From contig OY740772.1 in the NCBI GenBank assembly GCA_963513935.1, positions 103,249,340-103,313,339 on the forward strand: a stretch of 64,000 nt of DNA, written 5' to 3'. Below the pieces are notes generated by a model, which saw only the letters and a list, made by a program, of their open reading frames with translations, did not search any database and was not told where the DNA came from. Origin of the DNA: Aphrophora alni. Lineage: Eukaryota > Arthropoda > Insecta > Hemiptera > Aphrophoridae. Position numbers and translations under genes: made by a program. This document shows positions 33,600 through 45,515 of this stretch, piece by piece; position 1 is the stretch's first letter, and each line of letters starts with the position of its first letter.

Positions 33600-34500
33600 T
33601 TAAAATTTAGCTTTTAATAATGGCAGTCAACATAATTTTTTGTTTTTTTGCCATTAATTTTTATTTACTTACGATTTTACTGGATTTGGGCCATTTATCA
33701 TTCATAATTTACTAAAATTTTAACAGAAACGGATTTATACTGAGGACATTTTTATGACACAAACTAAGATCCTTATTTAAATATTATTCTAAAGACAACG
33801 GCCATAGATAATTTTTACTTTGTAACTGAAAACTACCAAACTTACATTTTTGGTGACGATTGGATTGATTTGATTTTCAGTACTTGTGTACTACAAGGAC
33901 CTCCCCTCTTATTTGTAAATTCTAAAATCGAAACATCGTTTTGCGATATTTTTAGGTTCTTATTTTTTACTGCCATAACAAACAAAGATAACATAACTTT
34001 GACTTTCATTAGCTCCAATGCAATCCTTTCAAGTTCTGCCATTTATCCAGGCTAGCCCGCTACGAGGTCGTCCTACTGTAACACTCTTACGATAATCATT
34101 GTTTGTATTTAATAGAATGTGTGTAGTAGTTTTGCTGATTTATTAACTTATATTAGTGTTATAATAACTTCAAACCAATTTCATAAAGTTATTTGACTAT
34201 ATAATATAACCTGGACAACCTAACCTATTCGAGTTTTTGGTTTTAAAATATGTAGGTCAGATCTAGAGTAGCAATAATCCCCACAAATAGGTTATATTAG
34301 GTTATTATATACATAACTAAAATTTCAGAATTATTTAAATTAGTTCCTGTTTAATGTACAAAAAAGAGGGGCCGTTTTCATTTTCAACTGTTTTCATTTT
34401 ATTAGTTTAAGGGTTACTGAGAAAGTTTGTGCAATGTTTTTGCATCATTTATTGATCTTGGGAATTGTGCTGTGAATAAAAAAATATGTCGATTTTACAA
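33600..34500. other. AT-rich DNA, nothing recognised
   Basis: Complementary frames at 33842-34042 (minus) and 33870-34055 (plus) show no domain. No repeat partners seen. Confidence 0.35.
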
Positions 34501-34640
34501 AAGATATAACATAATTCATGTTTTCCTGCTGTTATACGTTCAAAAAAAAACGTCGAATTTCACAAAATATTATAACACAATTCTTGTTTTCCTGCTGTTA
34601 TACATTCAAAAATATCAAAACATATTTTCAAACACCCTGT
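34500..34640. repeat. 66-bp tandem duplication
   Basis: Two copies of a unit with 'GTTTTCCTGCTGTTATAC' at 34520 and 34586, exactly 66 bp apart. Because 66 is a multiple of three, the plus-strand frame at 34427-34657 repeats a 22-residue segment containing 'VFLLLY.QK'. Nothing else suggests a gene. Confidence 0.75.
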
Positions 34641-34659
34641 TTACTTTCGCGATTTAATC

Positions 34660-35130
34660 AAATTGGTTATATTCGCTACTATTGATTAAGGAAACCTTTA
34701 GATATTTTTCGCAACGATTTAAAATTCCTCTCGTGTTTAGGAAAATACGTACAGTACATTCATATGTGAACGTGATTGTGCGGAATGGAAATTTGGATTT
34801 GGTATTCTAAATCGGTTTGGAAGGCAGAGATCCCTGGGGCCACAGCCGTTACAATACTCGTCATTAAGAACAAAGGACACCGGATTTAGTCCTATCTATT
34901 GACAGACGATTATCGAAGGACTCTGACACTCCAGATTACATATTAATCTTTATAAAGCCTTTTCATTTTGCATTTGAATTTATTCAGTAAACGTTGTGCA
35001 AACTGAAAAAAAAAAAACAATTTGAATGTAATACAAACAAATAATCTAAATCTAATGACTGACAGATTAATTTCTTGGGTCTTGTAGGAAATACTAAATT
35101 GTACAGGCACATCATGGGGTCTTATTCAAT
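34660..35130. other. AT-rich DNA, nothing recognised
   Basis: No repeat partner or reading frame worth noting. Confidence 0.35.
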
Positions 35131-35330
35131 AGGGTAAAATTGTTTAAAACAGTTGTAACATAGATTTTCCGTAATTGAGTATATCACTACTCTCTTGAAG
35201 TTAGTTAGGCCCTTTCGAATGTCGTAGACGTGTATATATTAAAATGTCTCCACTCGCTTCGCTCGTTTCAATATCTCGCCACTGACGAGTGTTAGAATTA
35301 AAAATTACAGCTGTCGGGTTCAATAATAAA
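35131..35330 (-). repeat. Family M copy, minus orientation
   Basis: 'TGTTTAAAACAGTTGTAACA', 'CTCGTATA'-like text replaced by 'GTAGACGTGTATATA', and 'CTCCACTCGCTTCGCTCG' near 35250. This is the reverse of the order at 63138-63260. Confidence 0.65.
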
Positions 35331-37048
35331 TAAATGAGCCCAGCAAATGGTTTACTACTCAAAGTGTTTGTAATCAAAATACCAGGATCAATTTTACAAT
35401 CTTATTTTCATGTTTCTCTAATACAAGGAAAACATTGATTCTAACACACACAGGCCTACATATAGTGTTTTAGAACGCTCTCCCTTAATACTTTGACATT
35501 TATAAACACATGTAATGAGATGAGAAATTGTAAGTCTTCAATCTAAGAACCATCCCAATGATTATGACAAATTTATGAATTTAAAATGACTTCTAAACAT
35601 TTCTTTACACATGGAACCTTGCACATCTTCTATTATCTGACCTATCGTGATCTTCACCTGTAGGTCGTCAATATTCAGCTTGATTCGTTACAACACCTTG
35701 GCAGTGTTTCCTGCCCGGCAGAATCTCTTCCTAGGTCCAACCCCTCTGGCGATCGATTTATCCAGTTTCCTCTCTACCAAGAGCTTATATACTCGTGTGA
35801 CCCCTTTAAATGTTGCAAGCCGCAATTTTATACTCTCCCGTAATTGTTTGTTCTGGTATCTACTGAAGGGACTTATCTATGAGAACGGAACTCATTACAT
35901 AAAAATGGGTTAAAACAGCCTAAAGCTGTTTTTCCGTTTAACAGAAGATTTGTAACGATTTTTTACTTTTCTAAATGAGGGAGCTTATTACGGTGTTGAA
36001 GAGTTCATACGATATGGATTGTACAGTATGTCAGAGCGATGTATCTCATTTGATGTTTTCTTATTACTCATTGTTCATTAATCTTATTTATGTATGTTTG
36101 GGCTATTTTGTGTTGTGTTTTATAGTTATTTGGTTAAAGTTTTATGTAACCTGTTGACAATTCCGACACCTTTATAAATAGGTCTATGGAATAATAATGA
36201 ATATAAATAACCGAAACCCGAATGAAAAATCGTAAGTAAAAAAATATATATTACCTTTCAAAAATAATGTGAAAAACCAAAGAATTAACCTTGATCGCCG
36301 TTGTTATGAACTAGATTAAGAAAAATGATTTACACCGTAAAAGTGTTTAAGACACAAGTTTAGGCTCTTATTTAAATATTTTTTTCACAGATCGCGCCCA
36401 TGGTTCGTTTACACTTGACAACTACAAAATTGATTTTTTTATGAAAATTAATTATAGTTCGTTTTGTAGACGTGTGAATGAGAAGATTTGTGCATTTTTG
36501 CACCATTTACTTACGTTTATTTCACCAGATATAGTGACCGAATTCCCCAGTATGTAGTTCAGTGTTACGGCATAATTAATGCAAACACTTAATTATGCAA
36601 TTTTGTACGATATCGTGTAAACTAATTAACAGCTATGTGGAAGGTAATATAGTTTTTAAACTGAACAATTAGCAACTGCTATAAAGTTATGTTGTGCACA
36701 ATGTAGGCGGTCGTAAAGCGTCGATTGTATCCGTTTAACGATTGGTTAGCTTTCAATTTATACAAGAGACTCTGTTTATGAAAACTAACTTTTTTTAACA
36801 TTTATTGGTGTTGAAGTTGTTTGTAATGGAAGTTGTTGAGTAGGTAAGAATTAGTCTTGTCTGGTATAGATGCTTAGTTTGTTATTGTTATTCAGGGAGA
36901 CACTTTTAGGGGTATTCTATTGGTAAAATAAAAAACTTTATATGATAAAACAAAAAGTGTATAGAGAAGATATTGAGTATTTGGTATATTCATATTTGGT
37001 ACACACATTATTTATAACTAAAATACTAACCTAATTTTTCGTCTTGTG
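35331..37048. other. AT-rich DNA, nothing recognised
   Basis: An 88-codon frame at 35647-35913 and a 60-codon frame at 35975-36157 (hydrophobic) have no recognised domain. No repeat structure stands out. Confidence 0.35.
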
Positions 37049-37050
37049 AC

Positions 37051-37083
37051 TTATTTTATTTTATTTTATTTTATTTTTTTTTT
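37051..37083. repeat. (TTTTA)n microsatellite
   Basis: About five units of TTATT/TTTTA followed by a T run, directly beside the ribozyme-like motif that follows. Confidence 0.8.
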
Positions 37084-37090
37084 CATAAAA

Positions 37091-37131
37091 CCATTACGCG
37101 TTTCAGGATTTATATCCCATCATCAGAATGG
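37091..37131 (-). ncRNA. Hammerhead-ribozyme-like motif
   Basis: Minus strand: CCATT (stem I), CTGATGA (37126-37120, canonical core), TG, GGAT-ATAA-ATCC (stem II), T, GAAA (37104-37101), CGCGTA (tiny stem III, with A as the cleavage-site base), then ATGG, which pairs with CCAT and leaves one bulged T. All invariant core bases are present. The bulge in stem I and the imperfect base of stem II argue for an ageing copy. Confidence 0.5.
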
Positions 37132-38007
37132 TTTCACTCCTTCGAGGTCGTCAGAACATTAAGAACACATAACACATCACAATACACGAGACATTTGAGT
37201 AATGACTGGAGTTCGGATTACATATCAGAGATTAGGCTTACATGGTCCGTCCTTATCTTGTATTGTCATGGCTGTGTCATACAAGGGGAAGGATTTTAAT
37301 TTGATTTTCAGATTGTAAGTCGTATGTGTACCAAGTTTGGTTGAAATTGGTCTAGGTGTTCCAGAGTTATGCTTGAAAATGCATACACATACACACAAAA
37401 CACACACAACTTTAAACCAGTATACTTATTATATACTAAGTATACTGGGGAACTAGTAACATTCCTGTAACATTCTTAAACAACAAACTGTTACCAATAT
37501 AAAACACAATTGACTGAAATTTCATCATGAGTTGTTCTCCTTCAAAATACTATTTGCAACAAAGCCTTAGAGTGTCACTTGTTTCAATCAGGAGCACTGG
37601 AGGAGATTTCTATACAAAAGTACTTCCGAAAACGACAGATTCTAACTTCTCTCTATTGTACATTCTATTTGTCAGGATGGATTCTACCAAAAGGAAATCA
37701 TGACTTTAAGTAAAACGTAGGGTATGCAAAAAAATTGTCTTGGATTGCTAGTCCTAAGAAACTGGATATATTGTAATAAAAGAAAATAATTGTAAAACTG
37801 CCAATTTAAAGTTTTTTAAAAATTCGTATAGAATATATAAAACATCTTTTCATTACGGCTAAAAATAAGGTATTGAGTTAAAGATCAGAATTCAATTTCG
37901 AATTGTAGAGGTGTTTTAGAATTACAATATATCAAAAAAAATTAAGTGATTTAAAATAATAAATACATAGTTAATTGAAAGGAAAGGAGAACAGTTTTTG
38001 AGGGGGG

Positions 38008-38010
<3 letters not shown>
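37132..38010. other. Repeat debris
   Basis: 'CCAAGTTTGGTTGAAATTGG' near 37331, followed by a CACACA-rich stretch, is typical debris of abundant insect repeats with a 'TTTGGT.GAAAT.GGT' phrase. The rest is AT-rich. Confidence 0.4.
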
Positions 38011-38058
<48 letters not shown>

Positions 38059-38067
38059 CATACATAG
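38011..38067. repeat. (TA)22 microsatellite with CATA tail
   Basis: 44 bases of alternating TA followed by about three CATA units. It gives a meaningless Tyr-Ile repeat frame on the minus strand. Confidence 0.95.
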
Positions 38068-38690
38068 TTATGGTATCAAAGGGTTTAGGAGGAATCGAAG
38101 AGTAAAATAATTTACACAAAAAAATTATTTTAAATCAACATTTAAATTATAATAAAAACTAAATACACGCCGCCAAATTCGGAATTGAAAGGAGAACAAT
38201 CTTGAAGAACTTTTTATATCTCAAAGAGTTTGGACAAAAATTGTGCTTTAAAATATTTTACAATATAAAAGAATGGATTTAATATACTTTTTTTATGACA
38301 TTGCCGATGATAGTAAATTACAAAATTTTGAAAAGAAAGGAATCCTTGAAAAATGGTTATTATATCAAAAAAGGATAAGCAGAAATTGTACTTTAAATTG
38401 TTTTAGTAAAATCAACATGAGTTTAATATTAATGATATATACACCAAAAGATTCAAAACTAAAGGAAATTTTTGTTGTCTGTCATTATTGAATCGATCGG
38501 AGAAAACAACTGTCTCCCCGGAATATTGGACACCCTATACATATCATTTGTAGATCTCGAATTACACGAAGAAAGGGTGTAGATCCAGCTAGAGATCCTC
38601 AAGTTTGCCATACCTGTATTAACTATAAGGAGTGAGTGGATTGGAGATATTTTTAGAAAGGATAATAGTGGGCATAGAAAAGAAGACAAA
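38068..38690. other. AT-rich DNA with a family S end
   Basis: 'GTGTAGATCCAGCTAGAGAT' at about 38577 is a family S terminus, followed by 'TTTGCCATACCTGTA'. Frames at 38273-38491 and 38459-38689 show no domain. Confidence 0.4.
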
Positions 38691-38857
38691 CGATGGTATG
38701 GACACTTGAAGAGAAAATGAAACCTAAGCCAAACATGAAGAACTGTGGAAAAGAAAGTTAAAGATGACTGTAATATTCGGAGAGAGTTGAAAAGATAGCT
38801 CTAAATCGCGTCCAATGGAGATACATTCTTGAGACATTTACCTCCTTTAAGGAATAA
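38691..38857 (+). pseudogene. LINE ORF2 tail relic
   Basis: Starts RWYGHLKRK and a stop. In shifted frames it gives CNIRRELKR, then IALNRVQWRYILETFTSFKE and a stop. 'R(W/R)YGHL.R' followed by a distant 'W..I' tail is the usual C-terminus of LINE reverse transcriptases such as those of the CR1/RTE/I groups. At least two frameshifts are needed, so it is dead. Confidence 0.62.
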
Positions 38858-39071
38858 ATAATAAGTTAAAAGAGTAAAACATAAAACACTTTGACTCCGT
38901 ATCTCCCCTATCCTGCGGGGTCGAAGTAAAAGTAAGTAAAAAGTTGTAATACTGTGATATAGACCGAATTTTACTTTGGTAAAAAAAATTTTGAAATATA
39001 CTTAAATATTTAAATAGAGCATAAATTTCTTTCACTTTTGCCCTTAAACTGGACTAAAACGCAAATCTTTT

Positions 39072-39089
39072 TTCTCTCTCTCTCTCTCT
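39072..39089. repeat. (CT)n microsatellite
   Basis: Nine CT units in a pyrimidine-rich stretch. Confidence 0.85.
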
Positions 39090-39094
39090 TCTTT

Positions 39095-39415
39095 TGCTGC
39101 TGTGAGATTAAATCTTTTTAACAATTCAGTTATATTCCTCCTACACACAACCTTCTACATCCTCTCAAGTCTCCTCTCCTGTATATCCCCAAAACATCGT
39201 CAAGCCTCATTCTTCCACCTACTGTTTCCAACTGTCTCTTTGGGTGTTATTTATGCATTCATTCACGTGTCACAACCATGCTAGTCTTTGAATTTCCATC
39301 CTCGTACTGGACGGATCCATCAATTTTTCTTAAAATATTTGGCTCGAATATTTATAAGCTGCTGGTTTTGTAAGGTCCATACTTCAGATCCAAACGTCAC
39401 AACAGATCTTCATTA
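39095..39415 (-). pseudogene. LINE reverse transcriptase relic
   Basis: Minus strand near 39410-39340 reads VVTFGSEVWTLQNQQL, matching the '(L)(Y/F)GSE.WTL' motif just before the C-terminal region of many LINE reverse transcriptases. Further down, the same strand gives RETVGNSR and 'LLKRFNLTAAK', consistent with the tail. Stops and shifts interrupt it. It faces the 38691-38857 relic, tail to tail. Confidence 0.55.
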
Positions 39416-40200
39416 TCCTTAACGCACAGTAAAAAATTTAATCGAGTTTATAATGGTGTAGATGAAGGTTGAATTTCTTCTTTTTTTTCAATTATTCCTA
39501 AACCGAAATTTTCCTTTAAAGTCAGGCCACACTCATGTCCAACGTGGACCAATACCCATATGCAAATATTTGCCTCCAAGCGCAACAATGAAGCACCAGT
39601 AGGAAAGGCTGACTACACATTGGCCCAGCCTTGTCCAATGTTCATTGGCAAATATTTGCTGCAAACATTCTCCAAGACATTCCCTCTCAAATATTTTACA
39701 GTGGGGATCCAGCTTTGATCAGTTTTGTAGATCATGGAAAATTTGGATTGAAAGAGACTAAGATTGAAATTTGGAAAGTTGTAGAGAGTAAATTCAAATT
39801 ATTTAATTAAATTTCTGAATAAGATAATAATGTAATTACTAATTAAGAAATCAATTAAATTTATATAAATTGATAATTGAATTAAATAACAGACTACCTG
39901 AATTTTTGACAACAGTTGCAGAGGTAAACCATGAACGAGACATGATGAACATGTTTGGCGATGTTAGTACAAAGTGTGGTCACGCATATTGGAAAATGGG
40001 GAAGGGAGTCTGCACCTTTGACTTGCCATTGTGCCTTCCAATACCTTCCACTATCATTACCAATAATGTTCTGCCCACACTACTTGTACAATACCGATCT
40101 TGGAACATATTTTCCGAAGCTAAACATGCGATTTAACTCATCTTTGCGAGTCGTTTATCTTTGAATATGTTTTTTTACAACAATTCATTGGATCATGTTC
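39416..40200. other. Mixed DNA with GCAAATATTTGC palindromes
   Basis: The 12-base palindrome GCAAATATTTGC occurs at about 39563 and 39650. Two overlapping plus-strand frames (39870-40136, 39955-40164) have no recognised domain. The text around 'GGCCCAGCC' and 'TGTCCAATG' recalls short-word repeats seen in some DNA transposons, but this is too weak to assign. Confidence 0.3.
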
Positions 40201-41745
40201 CCGTTTTTACTTCCGAACTGGCTTTGTTCAGTACCTGGAAAAAAAACAGTCACTTCACATAGATTCCGTTTCAACGCGTATTAAGTTTAGCACCTACTGA
40301 GCAACTCAATATTACGAGGGATGACTCCTCACTAAACTGCTAATGACGACCTAACTTTAATATCCTACTCTTGGCCAAGCGACTTTACGGTTGTTACAAA
40401 CAAAGTGGTGCTTCCTTTAACGGTTTCGTGAAAAAAACAAACGCCAAGTTTTTGAGACATGATCTGGATTCGTTTCAATAACACTTTACACTGTTCTCGC
40501 GTCCATTTCTAAATAGTTCCAATGCGCTGGTCGCACCTTACCACGCGTTATCTTTTTCCACCACAACCATAACGCGTCCAAATTAACATACAATTGTACT
40601 AACACGCTAAAGTAATCTTTAACAAACAGCTAAATCCATGTTATTACGAAATGTCGGTGTAACGTTATTTATCACTTCGCTACTTAATTGTGTTAAAGTT
40701 TAATCAATTTTGTGCACCTACACGAACATCTATGTAATTGTTTAGCTACCTAACACGTATGAATAGTGAATATTCGCCCGTGAAAGTGTCAGAACAACTG
40801 TTTTGTCGAAAAAGGATTCACCAAAAGCAGTCAAACTATTTATTTACACACAATTTATGTTCATAATTGTTACTATATTTGATTCATTACAAATCAATTG
40901 TTATTAATTAATTGGTCCTACGACATATCGCATTGTTCAAATTATTCAGACATTTCAGGCGGATGATGACCAATATTTTATTTGAGTCACTATTAAAAAT
41001 TACATTTACAATAGTTAAATTTACTTTTAATTTGCTGTTTGCCATACTCGTTCATGTACAATTAATCCAAATCGAAATCCAATTCGGTTATATTACTCAT
41101 ATGTTAACTCAACGGACAATTTTGTTTAAAATGACAACTTGTAGGTTTTGTTTTTGTTTCTGATTTACCAGATTAACAATAATCTTACTGAAATTTTAAG
41201 TTTCGGTCTACCCTAAAATTTATAGTTAAAAATATGAAAGGGAGGAAAAATACTTTAACTTCACCACTTTCATTTTTGATTGTAATTATAAATATTTTCT
41301 TTTTCCCTTTTCTACACGCAGATTTGTCCTCACAGATAAACCACAACCTCTAAACATTTCCGAGTCATCCTCTCTTCCTTCTACGTGACCAGTTCATTAT
41401 AATTTTATGTCGTCGGTCTTCGCAGAAACGCACAAATGTACAAATCATGAAATGTTCTTGTTTCCGGCTGATCAATCACACCATCACTCACCTCATGCCT
41501 CTCACGTTTGGCTTCATTTCGCGCTCTTTTAAGAAGAGTCTATCGTAAATTCTGCCTAAAACCATCCATCTCCATAAGTCTTACTTGTTCGTTTTTGGAT
41601 TTAAAATTCGTTCTTCCACTCACTTGCGTCAAGATACTTTCGTCAATTATACTAAGTACCATTTTACGTAATCTGTATACGAAGTATCGATCTCCGGTTT
41701 TTAAGTGATCCTTACAATTCATGTTCTCAACAAACCGTCCGTCCG
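40201..41745. other. Unassigned DNA
   Basis: Around 40450-40520, minus strand, a short stretch reads WTREQCKVLL, which is like the start of a Myb/SANT or MADF domain, but the frame breaks soon after. Frames at 40912-41163, 41508-41708 and 41540-41758 are not recognised. No repeats identified. Confidence 0.3.
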
Positions 41746-41749
41746 TCGT

Positions 41750-42015
41750 TGTTGCCACCTTTACGTAACTAAGTTAGCGACCACAAAAATTAATATAGTA
41801 ACATTACGCATAGAATGCTCATACCCCTATAAAAATTCAGAAAAATCAAGTTTTTTTTGTTCATATCTCGCTTGCTATTTTAACTAATAAAACACAAAAT
41901 TACTTATGAAATTGCAGATTTAAATTCCGAATAGTACGGCCCCACCTTTCCACGGTGACAAATCGCGAAGTAATTGTCAAAAGTGTAATTTCTAACTCTG
42001 ATTTCCCAAAAAAAA
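41750..42015 (-). repeat. Family C copy, minus orientation
   Basis: 'CGACCACAAAAATTAATATA', 'AATGCTCATACCCCTATA', 'GTTCATATCTCGCTTGC' and 'GACAAATCGCGAAGTAATTG' follow the reversed family C order. Confidence 0.65.
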
Positions 42016-42024
42016 TGTTATTGG

Positions 42025-42110
42025 TATAGTTTTATTTCCTAGAAGGCCCAAGAGACATTGTATGGTGGGGACTAGGTAGTACTATGATGGCAAAGACCCA
42101 CTTGTTTATT
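42025..42110 (+). repeat. Family G fragment
   Basis: 'TTATTTCCTAGAAGGCCCAA' and 'ACTAGGTAGTACTATGATGG' match 75-190 and 18500-18610. Confidence 0.55.
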
Positions 42111-42784
42111 GGTTTCCAGCTGGATATTTCCACTCCACAGTAGCTTATTTAAATAGCTTATAAGAAGTAGGAACTTGTTTTTTAACGCCTTCTTGATAGA
42201 ATTATACAAATATGGACTATATAATAACCTAACCTTTCAGCATACTACATTTAAATTTGTCTACACCTCTCCCATTTGTAATTGTAATAAATTTCCAACG
42301 TTATTTTATTTAGTAACTTCTCGGAAAGACCTTTCTCATATAATAGAGAAGTTAAAAGTCGAATGTACATTTTATATTTCAAAAAAAGACAACTTTGAAA
42401 ACAATTTCTTTTCCTTCAGCTTAACTTCCATACCGACTGAGCTAATATAAGAAGGGACTGACAATTCTCCAAGGGATACGGAACGTCCGGCTTTGAGACC
42501 TTCACAAATAAAGCCTTTATATTATCAGACCATCATGAAAACACACATACCCTAGATACAATCTTAACTTAGAAAATATATTTTCTTTAAACACTACTTA
42601 CGTTTAGGACACTTAGTTGGTTATCTGAAAAATAGAAACAAAATCAATTACAATTTTGTCCACATTATATAATCTTGTATCTTTAACATTAAAGGGAACT
42701 GAGGACATACCAAACTAAATATTTTATTATTGTAATACCAAGTCAAAATCATAAAGATTAATAAGCTAAATTAAATACAAAATA
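42111..42784. other. AT-rich DNA, nothing recognised
   Basis: A 91-codon frame at 42175-42450 has no recognised domain. No repeat partner seen. Confidence 0.35.
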
Positions 42785-43562
42785 CAGGCGACTCTCGCTA
42801 ACTCGAAATTCATGGGACTACAATTTTTCTTCGAGTTACGTGTAGTTCAACTTAAGCATAGTTCGAATTACAGAGGTAACGAGATATAGAGGTAAACCAA
42901 ATAAAAATTCGAGTTACAGATGTAAAGAATAGTGTACTGTACTGTACTTTATTCCCTCTAAAAACTAAGCTTTTAACTGCATCAATATTACTCTATCAAT
43001 AGAAAATAGGTATATTTAGAGTATACACAATAAAATACGTGTACTAACACGGTAAACAGTACAGTCCTTATATTAATTTCACTAATTAAAAAAGTCCGTA
43101 ATCTTCTTCTGATTAAGACTGTTGGCAGCACGTTTGTCAATCATATTTTCGATTGAAACAATCGAAGTAAACACACTGTCTGGTGCATCACTGGTTTTTT
43201 TCTAAAAACATGCGTAAAGTACGTACTGCAGCTTTGGCTTCTTTAGGTGTAATGTCTGCTGGCTCCTCTTCCTCGTTTTCTTCGTCAGAAGGAGCATCCT
43301 CATCGTTGCTCGAGTTATAGAGGTAAACTTCGACTTGTGGAGGTAAAGTGCAAATTGAATTCCACTTATGTACTGAACTTCGAGTTCTAGAGGTAATTTT
43401 TGTGTCTCTTCGACTTATAGAGGTAAAATATAACCGTAAAATTATTTCGAGTTATGTATTGTTATTTTTTCGACTTAGACGGGTTTTTCCAAGGGGATTG
43501 AAAATAATTCAAGATATCGAAGATTTCGAGTTATCGAGGTTCGAGTTAGCGAGAGTCGACTG
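42785..43562 (-). mobile_element. Pogo-like DNA transposon, deleted copy
   Basis: The element is flanked by TA on both sides (42783-42784 and 43563-43564). Its ends are 23-bp inverted repeats, CAG(G/T)CGACTCTCGCTAACT plus CGAA, with one mismatch. Subterminal copies of 'TTCGAGTTATAGAGGTAAA' and variants occur about nine times, in both end regions, as expected for transposase-binding repeats. The inside holds only the last part of a pogo/Tigger/Jerky-type transposase (next entry). At 778 bp it is an internal deletion derivative, non-autonomous. Confidence 0.85.
43082..43311 (-). pseudogene. Pogo/Tigger-type transposase C-terminus
   Basis: The minus-strand frame opens with an acidic stretch (SNDEDAPSDEENEEEEP), then ITPKEAKAAVRTLRMFLEK. 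A shift at the seven-T run (43195-43201) leads into TSDAPDSVFTSIVSIEN and ends with KKITDFFN and a stop at 43082. An acidic linker, a 'L..FLE' helix and a terminal '(K/T)ITDFF' are hallmarks of pogo/Jerky-family transposase tails. The DDE catalytic core and the HTH domains are deleted. Confidence 0.8.
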
Positions 43563-45300
43563 TAGTTAGAAAAACCGGGATTTTGTTTTTACTCAGTATA
43601 CTTCAACAGAGGTTGTTGTCGTCCGTACATAGCGGCCACAAAAATTGTTCCTTACATCCGGCGTGGATAGAATACCAAGAAAGAAAATTAAACCATTTCA
43701 ACCGTCGCCATTTTGTATAAGGTAAACCTTTTGAGGTAGGATTTGCGTCATTGTATTCTTCTAACAGCGACCTTTAATATGGTGTAAAACTCGAAACATG
43801 CTCTCATTTAATATTTTCTTCCGAATCCCTGCGGGGCGTCCCCATAAGGTGATGGAAAATTGATAGCTGCTTAAAAAAGTAAATTTTCAGGTATTAAGTT
43901 GTGTTGCTTAATCTGCAATAGTTAAAAAAAATAATAAAAATAAAATTTAAAAAAAAGGACACTGTATATAAAGTTTTAGCACGAAGCAGCAACTATTACA
44001 TAACATGACATTGTTAAAATTATTAAAAGACAATTTACTTTCTTTGTAACTCTTACAGTAAAGTGCTTCTGAGTAAAGATAATGTAAAAGTCAACAGGAT
44101 GCATAGATACTTATATGTATTGACAACTTCAATCCTTTCGATATTGAATTCCCACCTTTTAGATCCTTTCTTCCATTACAAAGCACTACTATTTTGAATT
44201 TATTTAAATTATATTTTACCAATGTTTCCCCGGTAAGTGGTTATAGAAAAACACAGTTTATAAAAATTTTGTGTATTATTTTCTCAATAATTTATAAAAT
44301 ATATAATTTATAAGCGTGTTAAACCTAAATCTTATTTGATTGAAATGTAGATTTTAATAACGGTATTTCTTTTTTACTTCCGATTTGGCATACTTGTTCA
44401 GATCTCTTCATCTTTCACTGAAATAGATACAACCAATTTTGAGAAATTAGGTATAAAATGAAATATTATTTTGGGGAAGATAGTTTTGTTGTGATCCTTG
44501 TTTTATGTTTCAATTTTAATAAAATATTTAGAATCTATTTTGATTATAAATTGAATTTTTTTATTTTATGGTAACTACTTCAAAATTTTCAATTATCGAA
44601 TAAAATGTTTAAAACGCCTCGATTAATGACCACATACGAAATTTAATCAAAATCAGTCCAGTCGTTTGGGCTACGGATCGCGTTTACAAGGATAGACTTT
44701 AAAAAAACAACGCCTTAGGAGACATAAAAACGAATATATCCGGAAAACATCATCGATCACATAACTTCGTCAATAATTAGTATATGGTTGAAAATAATAC
44801 GACGATATGTATAATATCGATTTAAAAATCATAAGAGGTCTGACCGAAAAGTATTGAGCTATTATAAATATCACGAGAACGTTTACAGAGTCTCGATGCG
44901 GGGACTTTTTCACACGTTCCTTTCAAGTCGTAACACTATTCAGTAGTTTTCTATCTCCTTCCAGGAAATTCCCATTAAAACTGCTTCGCGTCCAAGTTGA
45001 TTATGCTCTACCTCCTAAGCGGGCTCCCTGTGTGTACAAATTTACAAACTACTAGGGAAGTCGTTATTTGGTCTTCTAAGCCCAGCCATCTTCATTTACG
45101 TTTTTCTTCTTTCCATTTCAAAATTTTCTTGCCAAAGGACCTCATTGGTAATTCGTTTGGCAACCAACAATATAAACACTTATTCCTACAATTGCTTCGT
45201 GAAATTTTTCTTAATCTTCCACTGCTCGCAACCGCAGAAGAGGAATAATTTGACGTTAGTATTATGACAGTACACCTTGGGCAAGACAGCTGATGGCAAT
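43563..45300. other. Repeat fragments in AT-rich DNA
   Basis: Block 43720-43860 ('AACCTTTTGAGGT.GG', 'ATGCTCTCATTTA', a GGGGCGTCCC-like end) recurs in direct orientation at 54738-54885. 'AAAATCAGTCCAGTCGTTTG' near 44650 is common insect repeat debris. An 83-codon frame at 44997-45248 has no recognised domain. Confidence 0.45.
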
Positions 45301-45309
45301 TCGAAATGA

Positions 45310-45515
45310 GGAATTTACGGACTGTTGGAAGAGATGCTGGGTTAGGTTAGGTTAGGTTAGGTTGTTTAATTGTTGTCCAATTTACGGACTGTTGGAAGAG
45401 ATGCTGGGTTAGGTTAGGTTAGGGTAGGTTAGGTTAGGTTAGGTTAGGTTAGGTTGTTTAATTGTTGTCTAATTTAGCCTACGGAGTGTTGGAAGTGATG
45501 CTACGTTACGTACGT
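45310..45515. repeat. Interstitial TTAGG tracts in a tandem duplication
   Basis: The unit 'TTTACGGACTGTTGGAAGAG' + 'ATGCTGG' + (GTTAG)n + 'TTGTTTAATTGTTGTC' occurs twice (45311 and 45380) with a third, decayed start at 45470. The GGTTA tracts are about 24 and 46 bases long. TTAGG is the telomeric repeat of most insects, but the flanks are unique DNA, so this is interstitial. Confidence 0.9.

Noticed and set aside
38691..39415. One continuous LINE
   Set aside because: The two relics face each other on opposite strands and neither contains the catalytic motif.
40440..40530. PIF/Harbinger Myb-SANT domain ('WTREQCKVLL')
   Set aside because: Only about ten residues resemble the domain, and the frame breaks; not enough to support a call.
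45340..45455. Chromosome end at the TTAGG tract
   Set aside because: Tracts are short, imperfect and flanked by ordinary sequence on both sides, so they are interstitial.
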